Part shown: positions 1 to 8,621 of the stretch, piece after piece
Layout: every line of letters starts with the position of its first letter
Numbering within the stretch: position 1 is the stretch's first letter
NCBI RefSeq assembly: GCF_001517425.1
Contig: NZ_FBWL01000169.1
Coordinates: forward strand, 124,001 to 188,000
Reading direction: 5' to 3'
DNA length: 64,000 bases
Source: Clostridium sp. C105KSO13
GTDB taxonomy: Bacteria; Bacillota; Clostridia; Lachnospirales; Lachnospiraceae
Notes under the pieces: generated by a model
Seen by the model: the letters and a program-made list of their open reading frames with translations, nothing else
Told to the model about the DNA's origin: nothing
Database searches by the model: none
Program-made: the position numbers and the translations under genes

Positions 1-939
1 GGACAGAAAGAATACCTGCTGGATGATGGAAGTAAATATGTTGCATCTGTATACGGCCTCTCCGGATCGGGAAAGTCTACTATTACACATGCAAAGCACA
101 ACGGAAAATATGAAATCAAGGTTCTCCATGACGATGCTTTCATAATCAATACAGAGACATGCTCATCTATCGCTATTGAGCCTACCTATTTTGACAAGAC
201 ACAGGATTACCCCACAGGCTGTGCGGACAATAAATTCCTTCTGACAGCACAGAACTGCTCTGCAACAATGGATGAAGACGGGAAGATTCAGCTGGTAACG
301 GAGGACATCAGAAACGGCAACGGACGTGCTATCAAGTCCAAGTTATGGGCGCCAAATCGTGTAGATAAGATCGATGCTCCTGTAAACGCAATTTTCTGGA
401 TTATGAAAGATCCTACGATTCCTCCGGTAGTAAAATTAAATGGTGCCTCACTTGCCTCCGTAATGGGAGCAACTCTGGCTACAAAGAGATCCACAGCAGA
501 GAGACTTGCACCCGGCGTAGATCCGAATAAACTGGTAGTTGTGCCGTATGCGAATCCTTTCAGAACTTATCCACTGGCAGACGATTATAGTAAGTTCAAA
601 AAACTGGTTGAGGAGAAGAATGTAGACTGCTACATCATCAACACAGGAGATTTCATGGGCAAGAAAGTACAGCCTAAGGATACACTTGGAATTCTGGAAA
701 AAATCGTAGAGAAAAAGGCTGAATTCCATCAATGGGGTCCTTTCTCTGACATTGACATCATGGACTGGGAAGGATTTGTTCCGGATATGGAAGATGCAGA
801 TTATGTATCTCAGCTGAAGGATCGCATGAATGACCGTGTAAATGAGATCAAAGCATTCGAGACTAAAAAAGAAGGATATGATAAACTTCCGGATGATGCA
901 CTGGCTGCTATTCAAAAAGTTGTAAATGAATTGAATTAA
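1..939 (+). CDS. pckA: Phosphoenolpyruvate carboxykinase (ATP), C-terminal part
   Basis: The reading frame is open from base 1, so the 5' end lies outside the window; 312 residues are visible. The kinase-1a phosphate-binding loop GLSGSGKST is at about residues 20-28 of the visible part, which is the PEPCK-specific form of a Walker A motif, followed by the metal- and nucleotide-binding region with LHDDAF. The enzyme interconverts oxaloacetate and PEP with ATP/ADP in the cytosol; in fermentative anaerobes it often runs in the CO2-fixing direction. A clear intrinsic terminator follows. The identification is firm from the loop and the C-terminal sequence; the direction of flux is inference. Confidence 0.93.
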   Translation, partial: GQKEYLLDDGSKYVASVYGLSGSGKSTITHAKHNGKYEIKVLHDDAFIINTETCSSIAIEPTYFDKTQDYPTGCADNKFLLTAQNCSATMDEDGKIQLVTEDIRNGNGRAIKSKLWAPNRVDKIDAPVNAIFWIMKDPTIPPVVKLNGASLASVMGATLATKRSTAERLAPGVDPNKLVVVPYANPFRTYPLADDYSKFKKLVEEKNVDCYIINTGDFMGKKVQPKDTLGILEKIVEKKAEFHQWGPFSDIDIMDWEGFVPDMEDADYVSQLKDRMNDRVNEIKAFETKKEGYDKLPDDALAAIQKVVNELN

Positions 940-951
940 AATCAGGCAAAT

Positions 952-1012
952 AATGGAGCGCGGAAAATTCGCACGATTCAATTGTTGCAAATTTTCTAAG
1001 CTCCATTTTTTT
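952..1012 (+). terminator. Intrinsic terminator of pckA
   Basis: AATGGAGC pairs with GCTCCATT across a loop that itself can pair (AAAATT with AATTTT), followed by a run of six T. It lies 12 bases after the pckA stop and just before the promoter of the 6S RNA gene. Confidence 0.8.
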
Positions 1013-1017
1013 ACCAG

Positions 1018-1046
1018 TTGTAAAATCTATGTAATTGGGTTATAAT
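1018..1046 (+). promoter_or_regulatory. SigA-type promoter of the 6S RNA gene
   Basis: TTGTAA at 1018-1023, a 17-base spacer, and a perfect TATAAT at 1041-1046. The predicted start near 1053 coincides with the 5' side of the structured RNA that follows. Confidence 0.75.
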
Positions 1047-1052
1047 AATTTT

Positions 1053-1276
1053 AGAGAAAAACCTGGAATGTTCGACCCCCCTGTTATTTTGAACCTACAG
1101 CACTTTAAACGGGATTCCTACATTTCTGTAATATGTCAAGCCTCCAGTTTGCAGGGGAAGACAGAAAAGCAGATGCGGTTGCCCACCTAGCATTAGCTAG
1201 GAGTCAAAATACAGGACCGGCATTTCGGGGATTCTACAAAAGATAAGGGCATCTGCCAGTGTGCAGATGCCTTTTC
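1053..1276 (+). ncRNA. ssrS: 6S RNA (SsrS), regulator of RNA polymerase holoenzyme
   Basis: The 430-base gap between pckA and the next gene has no plausible protein gene but holds a folded RNA with its own promoter and terminator. CTGTTATTTTGA (1081-1092) pairs with TCAAAATACAGG (1204-1215), and GGAATG (1066-1071 region) pairs with CATTTC further out. This gives the long closing stem and the open central bubble of 6S RNA. Conserved-looking stretches in the bubble are GAACCTACA on the 5' side and GGTTGCCCACCT on the 3' side. 6S RNA binds SigA holoenzyme by mimicking an open promoter. The call rests on architecture and sequence resemblance; a covariance-model search would settle it. Confidence 0.72.
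1248..1276 (+). terminator. Intrinsic terminator of the 6S RNA gene
   Basis: GGCATCTGC (1248-1256) and GCAGATGCC (1263-1271) form a nine-base perfect stem followed by TTTT. It marks the 3' end of the small RNA. Confidence 0.85.
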
Positions 1277-1308
1277 TAAACTTCAAAATATAAACAGACA
1301 TGACATGC

Positions 1309-1337
1309 TTGAATAGCTGCACTTTTTATGATATGAT
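1309..1337 (+). promoter_or_regulatory. Probable SigA-type promoter for the YihY-family gene
   Basis: TTGAAT at 1309-1314, 17-base spacer, TATGAT at 1332-1337, placed 31 bases before the start codon and after the 6S terminator. Confidence 0.55.
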
Positions 1338-1368
1338 TCTAATCTAATAATTCCGCCGGGAGAGATAA

Positions 1369-2211
1369 ATGAAAGATAAAATCAAAAGCATTGCAGAGAA
1401 AATTTATAAGTTACCAGGTATTGTGGGATCGCACCATACCGGTGCTTATGCGGCACAGGCGGCATATTTTTTTGTGTTGTCTCTGATTCCTATTCTTCTT
1501 TTGCTTTTGACAATGGTACAGTTTACTCCAGTTACAAAAATGGATGTAATGAATGCAGTTATGCAGGTATTCCCTAAGACTGTGGAAGGAACAATCATCT
1601 CCATTGTAAATGAAGTTTACGCACAATCGGGTGGTGTTATTCCTATTACACTTATCGTGGCTTTGTGGTCGGCCGGGAAAGGCGTACTTTCTGTAAACTC
1701 AGGTCTCAACAGCATTTACGAAAATATAGAGACAAGAAATTACCTTTATCTGAGACTTCGTGCTACTTTATATACGGTACTATTTATTATAGCAATTGTA
1801 CTTTCCCTGGCAATTTCAGTTTTCGGAAATAGTATTAGCGTACTTGTTTACAGGCATCTGCCTTTCCTTACAACGGTGATGGACATGATTATTAAAAGCA
1901 GAACGCTTATAACTATGGTTGTATTAACCTTATTCTGGGATCTTGTGTATAAATTTTTGCCGAATAGAACCAACCTTTCAAAGACAACTATGAGGCAGCA
2001 GCTTCCGGGAGCTATGTTCACTGCCTGTGGATGGCTGCTGATATCTTTTGTTTTTTCTATATATCTGGATGTTTTTACAGGATTTTCCAGTATGTATGGA
2101 AGCCTTACGACAATTATACTCATTATGCTGTGGCTCTATGGCTGTATGTACGTTATCCTGCTTGGCGGGGAGCTGAATGCACTGTTGGAAGGATATGGAG
2201 GAAGAAGATAA
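1369..2211 (+). CDS. YihY/virulence factor BrkB family membrane protein
   Basis: A 280-residue integral membrane protein with about six hydrophobic segments. The N-terminal amphipathic region with HHTGAYAAQAAYFFVLSLIPILL is the family's characteristic opening (residues about 23-45), and conserved polar residues occur at WSAGKG and near YGSLTT in the last third. Length and topology match the YihY/BrkB family (formerly mis-called ribonuclease BN), whose biochemical role is not established. The ATG at 1369 is preceded by GGGAGAG at good spacing. It stands alone between the 6S RNA gene and the T-box leader of pheST. The family call is firm; no function is asserted. Confidence 0.88.
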   Translation: MKDKIKSIAEKIYKLPGIVGSHHTGAYAAQAAYFFVLSLIPILLLLLTMVQFTPVTKMDVMNAVMQVFPKTVEGTIISIVNEVYAQSGGVIPITLIVALWSAGKGVLSVNSGLNSIYENIETRNYLYLRLRATLYTVLFIIAIVLSLAISVFGNSISVLVYRHLPFLTTVMDMIIKSRTLITMVVLTLFWDLVYKFLPNRTNLSKTTMRQQLPGAMFTACGWLLISFVFSIYLDVFTGFSSMYGSLTTIILIMLWLYGCMYVILLGGELNALLEGYGGRR

Positions 2212-2225
2212 ATAAGGCAAACTCC

Positions 2226-2253
2226 TTGACATTCCAAAATCTTATGTTACAAT
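2226..2253 (+). promoter_or_regulatory. SigA-type promoter of the pheST operon
   Basis: A perfect TTGACA at 2226-2231, 16-base spacer, TACAAT at 2248-2253, directly upstream of the T-box leader. Confidence 0.75.
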
Positions 2254-2260
2254 AGAACAG

Positions 2261-2538
2261 TAAATTCTATCATTTTTAGAATATTAATAGTATAAAAAGC
2301 GATGACCGTGTACAGTAGAGTACCATTTCCTATCAGAGAGAGAAAATCACTGGCTGCAAGTTTTCTTTAGTTCAAATGGCAATTGAAATTCCCACGATAG
2401 CTGCAGGCTTGAAGTAAAAGTAGAGACTGCCGTATGTTGTACGTTACACATAACTTAAGAGCCTGTGATACAGCTGCAGGAATTAGGGTGGTACCGCGAA
2501 TGTTGAACTTCGTCCCTTTGTTGGGATGAAGTTTTTTT
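2261..2538 (+). promoter_or_regulatory. T-box leader (tRNA-Phe) controlling pheST
   Basis: The T-box core AGGGTGGTACCGCG is at 2485-2498 and is followed by a terminator stem, AACTTC pairing with GAAGTT (2506-2532), with a T run to 2538. Stem I signatures are present: AGAGAG near 2335 and GGCTGCAAG near 2352. The basal stem CGTG/CACG flanks an internal loop with AGTAGA on the 5' side and GAAATTC on the 3' side, so the specifier reads TTC (2389-2391), a Phe codon. Uncharged tRNA-Phe would stabilise the antiterminator and allow pheST transcription. The specifier agrees with the downstream genes. Confidence 0.9.
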
Positions 2539-2540
2539 AT

Positions 2541-2590
2541 GTGCCGGAAACTTTCATTCTCCGGCATACGTCTGCTATTATAGCAGACGT
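2541..2590 (+). promoter_or_regulatory. Two extra hairpins between the T-box terminator and pheS
   Basis: TGCCGGA pairs with TCCGGCA (about 2542-2566), immediately followed by a perfect 10-base palindromic stem ACGTCTGCTA/TAGCAGACGT (2568-2590). They lie after the attenuator and just before the pheS ribosome site, so they would be in every full-length mRNA and might protect a processed 5' end. The structure is seen; the role is inference. Confidence 0.5.
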
Positions 2591-2617
2591 AACCTGAAAA
2601 AATCTGGAAGGAGCAGA

Positions 2618-3640
2618 ATGATGAAGGAAAAATTAGAACAGATTAAAGCTGAAGCTATTGCACAGATTCAGGCATCGGATGTACCCGAGAAATTAAATGA
2701 TGTGCGTGTAAAGTTTCTTGGCAAAAAAGGAGAACTTACTGCAGTTCTTAAAGGAATGAAGGATGTTGCCCCTGAGGACAGGCCGAAGGTGGGCCAGCTG
2801 GTAAATGAAACAAGAGCATCTATCGAGGCCGTTCTGGAAGAATCCAGAACAAAAATGGAGAAAATTCTCAGAGAAGAAAAGTTAAAAAAAGAACTTATTG
2901 ATGTAACACTGCCGTCTAAAAAGAATAAGGCAGGACACAGGCATCCAAACACAATAGCTCTGGAAGAGGTAGAACGCATTTTCGTGGGGATGGGCTATGA
3001 GGTTATAGAAGGACCAGAAGTAGAATACGACTTATATAATTTTGAAAAGCTTAATATTCCTGCAGACCATCCTGCTAAGGACGAGCAGGATACCTTCTAT
3101 ATAAACAAGGACGTAGTACTGCGTACTCAGACATCCCCGGTGCAGGCCCGTGTGATGGAACAGGGGAAGCTTCCCATCCGTATGATTGCTCCTGGGAGGG
3201 TGTTCCGCTCTGATGAGGTGGACGCAACACATTCTCCATCCTTTCATCAGATTGAAGGTCTGGTAATAGACAAAAATATTTCCTTTGCCGATCTGAAAGG
3301 TACCCTTGAGGTATTTGCAAAGGAATTGTTCGGACCAGAGACGAAGACAAAATTCAGACCTCATCATTTCCCGTTTACAGAACCAAGTGCAGAGGTAGAT
3401 GTAAGCTGCTTTAAATGCGGCGGCAAGGGGTGTAGATTCTGTAAAGGTTCTGGTTGGATCGAAATACTTGGCTGCGGCATGGTACATCCCCATGTTCTGG
3501 AGATGTGCGGCATAGATTCCGAGGAATATTCAGGCTTTGCCTTCGGTGTAGGCCTCGAGCGTATTGCTCTTTTAAAATATGAAATTGATGATATGAGACT
3601 TTTGTATGAAAACGACATTCGTTTTCTGAAACAGTTTTAA
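2618..3640 (+). CDS. pheS: Phenylalanine--tRNA ligase alpha subunit
   Basis: 340 residues, the usual length. An N-terminal coiled-coil arm (about 1-85) that binds tRNA-Phe precedes the class II catalytic domain; visible hallmarks are HPN near residue 108, motif 2 region [19 protein letters not shown] (about 195-215) and motif 3 GFGVG-like [11 protein letters not shown] near the C terminus. A cysteine-rich insertion [14 protein letters not shown] sits in the catalytic domain. It joins PheT in an alpha2-beta2 enzyme charging tRNA-Phe. GGAAGGAG precedes the ATG; a second ATG follows immediately and either could be used. First gene of the T-box-regulated operon. Confidence 0.97.
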   Translation: MMKEKLEQIKAEAIAQIQASDVPEKLNDVRVKFLGKKGELTAVLKGMKDVAPEDRPKVGQLVNETRASIEAVLEESRTKMEKILREEKLKKELIDVTLPSKKNKAGHRHPNTIALEEVERIFVGMGYEVIEGPEVEYDLYNFEKLNIPADHPAKDEQDTFYINKDVVLRTQTSPVQARVMEQGKLPIRMIAPGRVFRSDEVDATHSPSFHQIEGLVIDKNISFADLKGTLEVFAKELFGPETKTKFRPHHFPFTEPSAEVDVSCFKCGGKGCRFCKGSGWIEILGCGMVHPHVLEMCGIDSEEYSGFAFGVGLERIALLKYEIDDMRLLYENDIRFLKQF

Positions 3641-3658
3641 TAAAAGGAGGAACGATAA

Positions 3659-6076
3659 GTGAATACTTCATTATCATGGATTAAAGCATATGTTCCAGCG
3701 TTGGACGTGACGGCGCAGGAATATACAGATGCAATGACGTTATCCGGAACGAAAGTAGAGGGATATAAGGAGCTGGATGCAGATCTGGATAAAATCATTA
3801 TCGGGCAGATAGATAAAATTGAAAGTCATCCGGATGCGGATAGACTGATTATATGTCAGGTGAATGTAGGGACAGAGTCTGTGCAGATTGTCACAGGGGC
3901 CAATAATGTACATGAAGGGGACAAGATTCCTGTCGTACTGATCGGCGGCCGCGTTGCAGGCGGACACGACGGTTCTAAAACCGCCGGCGGCATAAAAATC
4001 AAGAAAGGAAAGCTGCGTGGGGTGGAGAGCCTGGGTATGATGTGTTCCATTGAAGAGCTGGGCTCAACAAAAGATATGTATCCGGAATCTCCTGATGAAG
4101 GAATATATATTTTCCCGGAAGATGCCCAGGTTGGTGTGAGTGCAATAGAAGCTTTGGGTTTAAATGATGTGGTATTTGAGTACGAGATTACATCTAACCG
4201 GGTGGACTGTTACAGTGTGATTGGCATTGCCAGAGAAGCGGCGGCAACTTTCCACAAAGAATTTTTACCGCCCGTAGTTGCGGAAACGGGCAATGATGAA
4301 GATGTCAACGACTATGTAAAGGTTTCAGTTGAAAATACAGACCTTTGCCCACGTTACTGTGCAAGGGTAGTAAAAAATATTAAAATTGCACCTTCGCCTA
4401 AGTGGATGCAAAGAAGGCTCTCCTCCGTAGGAATCCGTCCCATCAATAACCTGGTGGACATTACTAATTATGTAATGGAAGAATATGGGCAGCCCATGCA
4501 TGCATATGATCTGGACACCATAGCAGGGCATCAGATTATTGTGAAGAATGCAAAGGACGGGGATAAGTTTACTACACTTGACGGGCAGGAAAGAACTGTA
4601 GATAAAGACGTGCTTATGATTTGTGACGGTGAAAAAGCCATCGGCATTGCCGGAATCATGGGTGGAGAAAATTCCATGATTACAGATGATGTAAAGACGA
4701 TGCTTTTCGAGGCAGCCTGTTTTGACGGCGTTAATATCCGTAAATCCAGTAAAAGAGTTGGCTTGCGAACAGATGCATCAGGAAAGTTTGAAAAGGGCCT
4801 GGACCCGAATAATGCGCAGGCAGCTATAGACAGAGCATGCCAGCTCATCGAGGAACTGGGAGCAGGAGAGGTTGTAGGCGGCACCGTTGATGTGTATGGC
4901 AAGGTGAAAGAACCTGTCAGAGTTCCATTTGATGCCGAGAAAATTAATGCTTTGCTTGGGACCAACATACCGAAAGAGGAAATGCTGGGCTATTTCAAAA
5001 AAATAGGGCTGGACTACGACGCCGGTACAAAAGAAGTGATAGCGCCTACATTCCGTCAGGATTTATATCGTGTGGCCGATCTGGCAGAGGAAGTGGCAAG
5101 ATTTTACGGATACGATAATATACCCACCACCCTCCCAAAGGGGGAGGCAACTGCCGGAAAAGTTTCCTTCAAACTGCGGATTGAAAGTGTTGCAGAGGAC
5201 ATTGCAGAATTCTGCGGTTTCAGCCAGGGCATGACCTATTCCTTTGAAAGTCCAAAGGTGTTTGACAAACTCTTAATCCCCGCAGATTCGCCCCTGAGAA
5301 ATGTTGTGGAAATTATGAATCCGCTGGGAGAAGATTACAGTATTATGAGGACAACCTCTGTGAATGGTATGCTGACGTCTCTTGCAACTAATTATAACCG
5401 CCGGAATAAGGATGTGCGCCTCTATGAACTGGCGAATATTTATCTCCCCAAACAGGTTCCGATTACTGAGCTTCCTGATGAGCGCATGCAGTTTACACTG
5501 GGAATGTATGGTACGGGAGACTTTTTCAGCATGAAAGGTGTAGTGGAAGAGTTCTTCGAGAAAATCGGAATGAAAGAAAAAGAATCTTATGATCCGAATG
5601 CAGGCATACCGTATCTGCACCCCGGACGCCAGGCAAATATTATCTATCAGGGAAAAGTCGTGGGTTATCTTGGTGAAGTCCACCCGGAAGTGACAGAGAA
5701 TTACGGAATTGGCGAGAGAACTTATATTGCGGTAATTGATATGCCAGAGATTCAGGAATACGCAACCTTTGATCGAAAATACACAGGGATTGCAAAGTAC
5801 CCGGCAGTTAACCGGGATATTAGTATGGTGGTGCCAGGTGATATTCTTGCAGGCCAGATTGAAGAAGTGATTGAGAAGAAGGGCGGTGCTTATCTGGAAA
5901 GCTATAAGTTGTTTGATTTGTATGAAGGCAGCCAGATCAAGCGGGGATATAAATCCATTGCTTATTCCATTGTGTTCAGGGCAAAAGACAAAACTTTGGC
6001 GGAGGCCGATGTAACGGCAGCTATGAATAGAATCCTAAAAGCTCTGGAAGAGATGGGTATAGAGCTGAGACAGTAG
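3659..6076 (+). CDS. pheT: Phenylalanine--tRNA ligase beta subunit
   Basis: 805 residues, full length. Domain order is as in bacterial PheT: N-terminal tRNA-binding OB fold (about 40-150), B3/B4 editing domain (about 210-390), B5 DNA-binding-like domain (about 405-475), catalytic-like core, and the C-terminal FDX-ACB anticodon-binding domain (about 710-805, with YPAVNRDISMVV). The start is GTG at 3659, placed eight bases after a strong AAAGGAGG. It follows pheS by 18 bases and shares its T-box control. Confidence 0.97.
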   Translation: MNTSLSWIKAYVPALDVTAQEYTDAMTLSGTKVEGYKELDADLDKIIIGQIDKIESHPDADRLIICQVNVGTESVQIVTGANNVHEGDKIPVVLIGGRVAGGHDGSKTAGGIKIKKGKLRGVESLGMMCSIEELGSTKDMYPESPDEGIYIFPEDAQVGVSAIEALGLNDVVFEYEITSNRVDCYSVIGIAREAAATFHKEFLPPVVAETGNDEDVNDYVKVSVENTDLCPRYCARVVKNIKIAPSPKWMQRRLSSVGIRPINNLVDITNYVMEEYGQPMHAYDLDTIAGHQIIVKNAKDGDKFTTLDGQERTVDKDVLMICDGEKAIGIAGIMGGENSMITDDVKTMLFEAACFDGVNIRKSSKRVGLRTDASGKFEKGLDPNNAQAAIDRACQLIEELGAGEVVGGTVDVYGKVKEPVRVPFDAEKINALLGTNIPKEEMLGYFKKIGLDYDAGTKEVIAPTFRQDLYRVADLAEEVARFYGYDNIPTTLPKGEATAGKVSFKLRIESVAEDIAEFCGFSQGMTYSFESPKVFDKLLIPADSPLRNVVEIMNPLGEDYSIMRTTSVNGMLTSLATNYNRRNKDVRLYELANIYLPKQVPITELPDERMQFTLGMYGTGDFFSMKGVVEEFFEKIGMKEKESYDPNAGIPYLHPGRQANIIYQGKVVGYLGEVHPEVTENYGIGERTYIAVIDMPEIQEYATFDRKYTGIAKYPAVNRDISMVVPGDILAGQIEEVIEKKGGAYLESYKLFDLYEGSQIKRGYKSIAYSIVFRAKDKTLAEADVTAAMNRILKALEEMGIELRQ

Positions 6077-6107
6077 ATAATTTAGATTTAGAAAGGCGGA
6101 GTTTACA

Positions 6108-7133
6108 TTGAAAACAAGTGATTTTTACTATGATCTGCCCCAGGAGCTAATCGCTCAGGATCCATTGGAAGACAGGGCAGGATCCCGCCTTCTTGTACTG
6201 GATAAGAAGACAGGTGAAATAGCACATCATATGTTCCGTGATATTGCAGGATATCTTGAACCTGGAGACTGCCTTGTCATTAATGATACGAAAGTTATTC
6301 CGGCCAGGCTGATCGGAGCTAAAGAGGACACCGGGGCAAAGATAGAAGTTTTGCTTTTGAAGAGAAAAGTAAATAATGTGTGGGAGACTTTGGTGAAGCC
6401 GGGGAAAAAAGCAAGGCCGGGCACCAGAATCAGTTTCGGAGACGGACTTCTGGTAGGAGAAGTGATGGATGTGGTGGAGGAAGGGAACCGCCTCATTCAT
6501 TTCGAGTATGAAGGAATTTTTGAAGAAATTCTGGATCAGCTGGGACAGATGCCCTTGCCGCCTTACATCACACACCAGCTGAAGGATAAGGACAGGTACA
6601 ATACGGTATATGCCACCCACGAAGGTTCAGCGGCAGCACCCACGGCAGGACTTCATTTTACCCCTGAATTACTGCAGGAAATTCAGGATAAGGGAATAGA
6701 TATTGCACGGGTGACTCTCCATGTAGGACTCGGTACATTCCGGCCTGTTAAGGTGGAAGATGTGAAAGAACATCACATGCACTCTGAGTTTTACATTATC
6801 GATGAGGAGGCGGCAGAAAAAATAAACCGTGCCAAAGAAAACGGGAAACGTGTCATCTGCGTAGGAACCACAAGCTGCAGGACAATAGAAGCTGCGGCAG
6901 ATGAAAAAGGACATCTTAGGGCCTGCAGCGGATGGACGGAGATTTTCATATATCCGGGATATCATTTTAAGATATTGGACGGTCTGATTACAAATTTCCA
7001 TCTGCCGGAATCCACATTGATCATGCTCGTCTCCGCACTGGCAGGTAGGGAACATGTGCTGGCGGCGTATGAAGAGGCAGTGGAAGAGAGATACAGATTT
7101 TTCAGTTTTGGAGATGCCATGTTTATATCATAA
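6108..7133 (+). CDS. queA: S-adenosylmethionine:tRNA ribosyltransferase-isomerase
   Basis: 341 residues, the usual size. QueA transfers and isomerises the ribosyl moiety of S-adenosylmethionine onto preQ1 at tRNA position 34, giving epoxyqueuosine. Family signatures visible are the N-terminal [26 protein letters not shown] near residue 60, and the C-terminal [17 protein letters not shown]. The start appears to be TTG at 6108 preceded by AAAGGCGG, giving [11 protein letters not shown]. It is 31 bases downstream of pheT and could be co-transcribed; a hairpin with a T run follows its stop. Confidence 0.95.
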   Translation: MKTSDFYYDLPQELIAQDPLEDRAGSRLLVLDKKTGEIAHHMFRDIAGYLEPGDCLVINDTKVIPARLIGAKEDTGAKIEVLLLKRKVNNVWETLVKPGKKARPGTRISFGDGLLVGEVMDVVEEGNRLIHFEYEGIFEEILDQLGQMPLPPYITHQLKDKDRYNTVYATHEGSAAAPTAGLHFTPELLQEIQDKGIDIARVTLHVGLGTFRPVKVEDVKEHHMHSEFYIIDEEAAEKINRAKENGKRVICVGTTSCRTIEAAADEKGHLRACSGWTEIFIYPGYHFKILDGLITNFHLPESTLIMLVSALAGREHVLAAYEEAVEERYRFFSFGDAMFIS

Positions 7134-7137
7134 AAAG

Positions 7138-7176
7138 AAAAACACTCTCATATGTTGTTACATAGGGGGTGTTTTT
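7138..7176 (+). terminator. Intrinsic terminator of queA that also contains the next gene's ribosome site
   Basis: AAAAACAC (7138-7145) pairs with GTGTTTTT (7169-7176), extended inward by wobble pairs to the GGGGG at 7165-7169. The 3' arm ends in a T run that abuts the GTG start at 7177, and the GGGGG is that gene's Shine-Dalgarno, so the same hairpin could terminate transcription and mask translation. Confidence 0.6.
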
Positions 7177-8298
7177 GTGATATATGTAGTAAAAATGGGT
7201 GATACATTATATTCGATATCTGAACAGACTCAGATTCCCGTCTGGAAAATTGCTTTTGATAATCAGCTAAGCGGACAGCCAAATCTTGTGGTCGGTCAGG
7301 CACTTCTCCTGCTTGATGTGGATGAGTCCGGAAGTATAAGAGATAATCTGTATGTTACGGGATACGCTTATCCCTTTATTGAATCTGCTGTTTTAGACCA
7401 GACTTTTTTGGCTCTCAATGAGCTGCTTGTGTTTTCTTATGGATTTACATTCACAGGAGAGCTTGTCCCCCCGTACCAGGACGAATTATGGATGATTGAA
7501 GCTGCATGGGAGAATGGAATCAATCCAATGCTTGTACTGACCCCCTTTGCGAATGGCACATTTAATAATCAGCTTGTGAAAGTGCTTGTTGAAAATATAG
7601 AAATTCAACAGACTCTGATTGCAAACCTGCTGGCAGCGGTGCAGGAAAAAGGCTATGCAGGGGTGGATATTGACTTTGAATACATTCTGCCGGAAAATCG
7701 TGTGGGCTATGCAGAGTTTGTGGGCAGCGTGAGAGAAACCATGAATGCAAACGGATATAAAGTATCTGTGGCTCTGGCTCCTAAGACATCTGCAGGACAG
7801 GAGGGACTGCTCTATGAAGGGATGGATTATGCACTGTTGGGGGCTAATGCAGACAACGTATTTCTTATGACGTATGAATGGGGGTACACATACAGTGAGC
7901 CCATGGCAGTGGCCCCAATCAACATGGTGCGGCAAGTGGTAGAGTATGCCCTGACAGAAATCCCGGCTGAAAAAATAATTATGGGGGTGCCCAATTACGG
8001 ATATGACTGGCCCCTGCCCTATGAGAAAGGAATTACAAGGGCAAGGCTCATAGGAAATGTAGAAGCTGTGCAGATTGCAGCGGAAAACGGGGCAGAGATA
8101 GAATTTGAGGACATATCTCAGACTCCCCACTTTACGTATACAAGAGACAGAATTTCTCATGAGGTATGGTTTGAAGATGTGCGCAGCATAGAGGCAAAAA
8201 TCAATCTTGCGAAGGAGCATAACCTCTGGGGCGTGGGATATTGGAATTTAATGCGTCCGTTTAGAGCAAACTGGATGCTTTTGGAGAAAACAAATTAA
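7177..8298 (+). CDS. LysM domain/glycoside hydrolase family 18 protein, SleL/YaaH-like
   Basis: 373 residues with one N-terminal LysM domain (about 1-48, beginning VIYVVKMGDTLY) and a GH18 TIM-barrel domain (about 60-373). The catalytic DxxDxDxE motif is present as GVDIDFEY near residue 161-168, so an active glycosidase is expected. Relatives such as Bacillus SleL/YaaH are N-acetylglucosaminidases that trim spore cortex peptidoglycan during germination; they usually carry two LysM repeats, here only one is visible. GTG at 7177 is preferred because GGGGG lies seven bases upstream; longer in-frame starts lie inside queA without a ribosome site. No signal peptide, as in the Bacillus homologues. 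Confidence 0.85.
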   Translation: MIYVVKMGDTLYSISEQTQIPVWKIAFDNQLSGQPNLVVGQALLLLDVDESGSIRDNLYVTGYAYPFIESAVLDQTFLALNELLVFSYGFTFTGELVPPYQDELWMIEAAWENGINPMLVLTPFANGTFNNQLVKVLVENIEIQQTLIANLLAAVQEKGYAGVDIDFEYILPENRVGYAEFVGSVRETMNANGYKVSVALAPKTSAGQEGLLYEGMDYALLGANADNVFLMTYEWGYTYSEPMAVAPINMVRQVVEYALTEIPAEKIIMGVPNYGYDWPLPYEKGITRARLIGNVEAVQIAAENGAEIEFEDISQTPHFTYTRDRISHEVWFEDVRSIEAKINLAKEHNLWGVGYWNLMRPFRANWMLLEKTN

Positions 8299-8305
8299 TT
8301 ATAAA

Positions 8306-8340
8306 CAGTTGGGAGAAGTATTTTCCAAAACTCCTAACTG
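8306..8340 (+). terminator. Hairpin after the LysM/GH18 gene
   Basis: CAGTTGGGAG (8306-8315) pairs with CTCCTAACTG (8331-8340), ten base pairs with one G-T wobble. It lies eight bases after the stop codon. No T run follows, so it is either a weak terminator or an mRNA 3' stabiliser. Confidence 0.45.
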
Positions 8341-8342
8341 CA

Positions 8343-8520
8343 TTTGCCATCGGAAAAACGATGATTTATCCGATGATGATGAAAATTGACTTCCAATCCA
8401 TAAAGAATGTAGGAAAGCACCCTCTGGGGATTCTCATATCCAGCGAAAGCAGCTATCATTCTGGCGCATCCTATGTATGTTTTGCTGATTACAGTTCTAT
8501 TACACTTTGCTTATGTTGTC
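8343..8520 (+). pseudogene. Probable remnant of an ACR3-type arsenite permease
   Basis: Translation of 8346-8430 gives FAIGKTMIYPMMMKIDFQSIKN in two pieces (GKTMIYPMMMKIDF, then SIKNVGKHP), resembling the conserved loop of ACR3/BASS-family arsenite exporters (MMYPMM..KVDF). After a frame change, 8445-8518 reads AAIILAHPMYVLLITVLL, a membrane segment that fits the next part of such a protein with material missing. No start, no complete frame. I infer a decayed, internally deleted gene; the family name is a recollection of motif, not a search result. The rest of 8521-8621 holds nothing recognisable. Confidence 0.42.
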
Positions 8521-8621
8521 AGAATAGTATAATTAGAAGATAAAGAACATTAGGGAGAGCAGAAAAGTTGGATGATCATAATGCGTCATATGATAAAAGG
8601 TAAAATATAATAGAAACGATT

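Noticed and set aside
7054-7176. Longer N terminus for the LysM/GH18 protein starting inside queA
   Set aside because: It overlaps queA coding sequence and the terminator, and the LysM domain begins right at the GTG with a good ribosome site.
7486-8220. 244-codon open frame on the minus strand
   Set aside because: It lies wholly opposite the LysM/GH18 gene, has Cys/His-rich low-information content typical of antisense frames, and no ribosome site.
8361-8543. Small 60-codon gene
   Set aside because: Its first half is better explained as a remnant of an ACR3-like permease, and it has no ribosome site.
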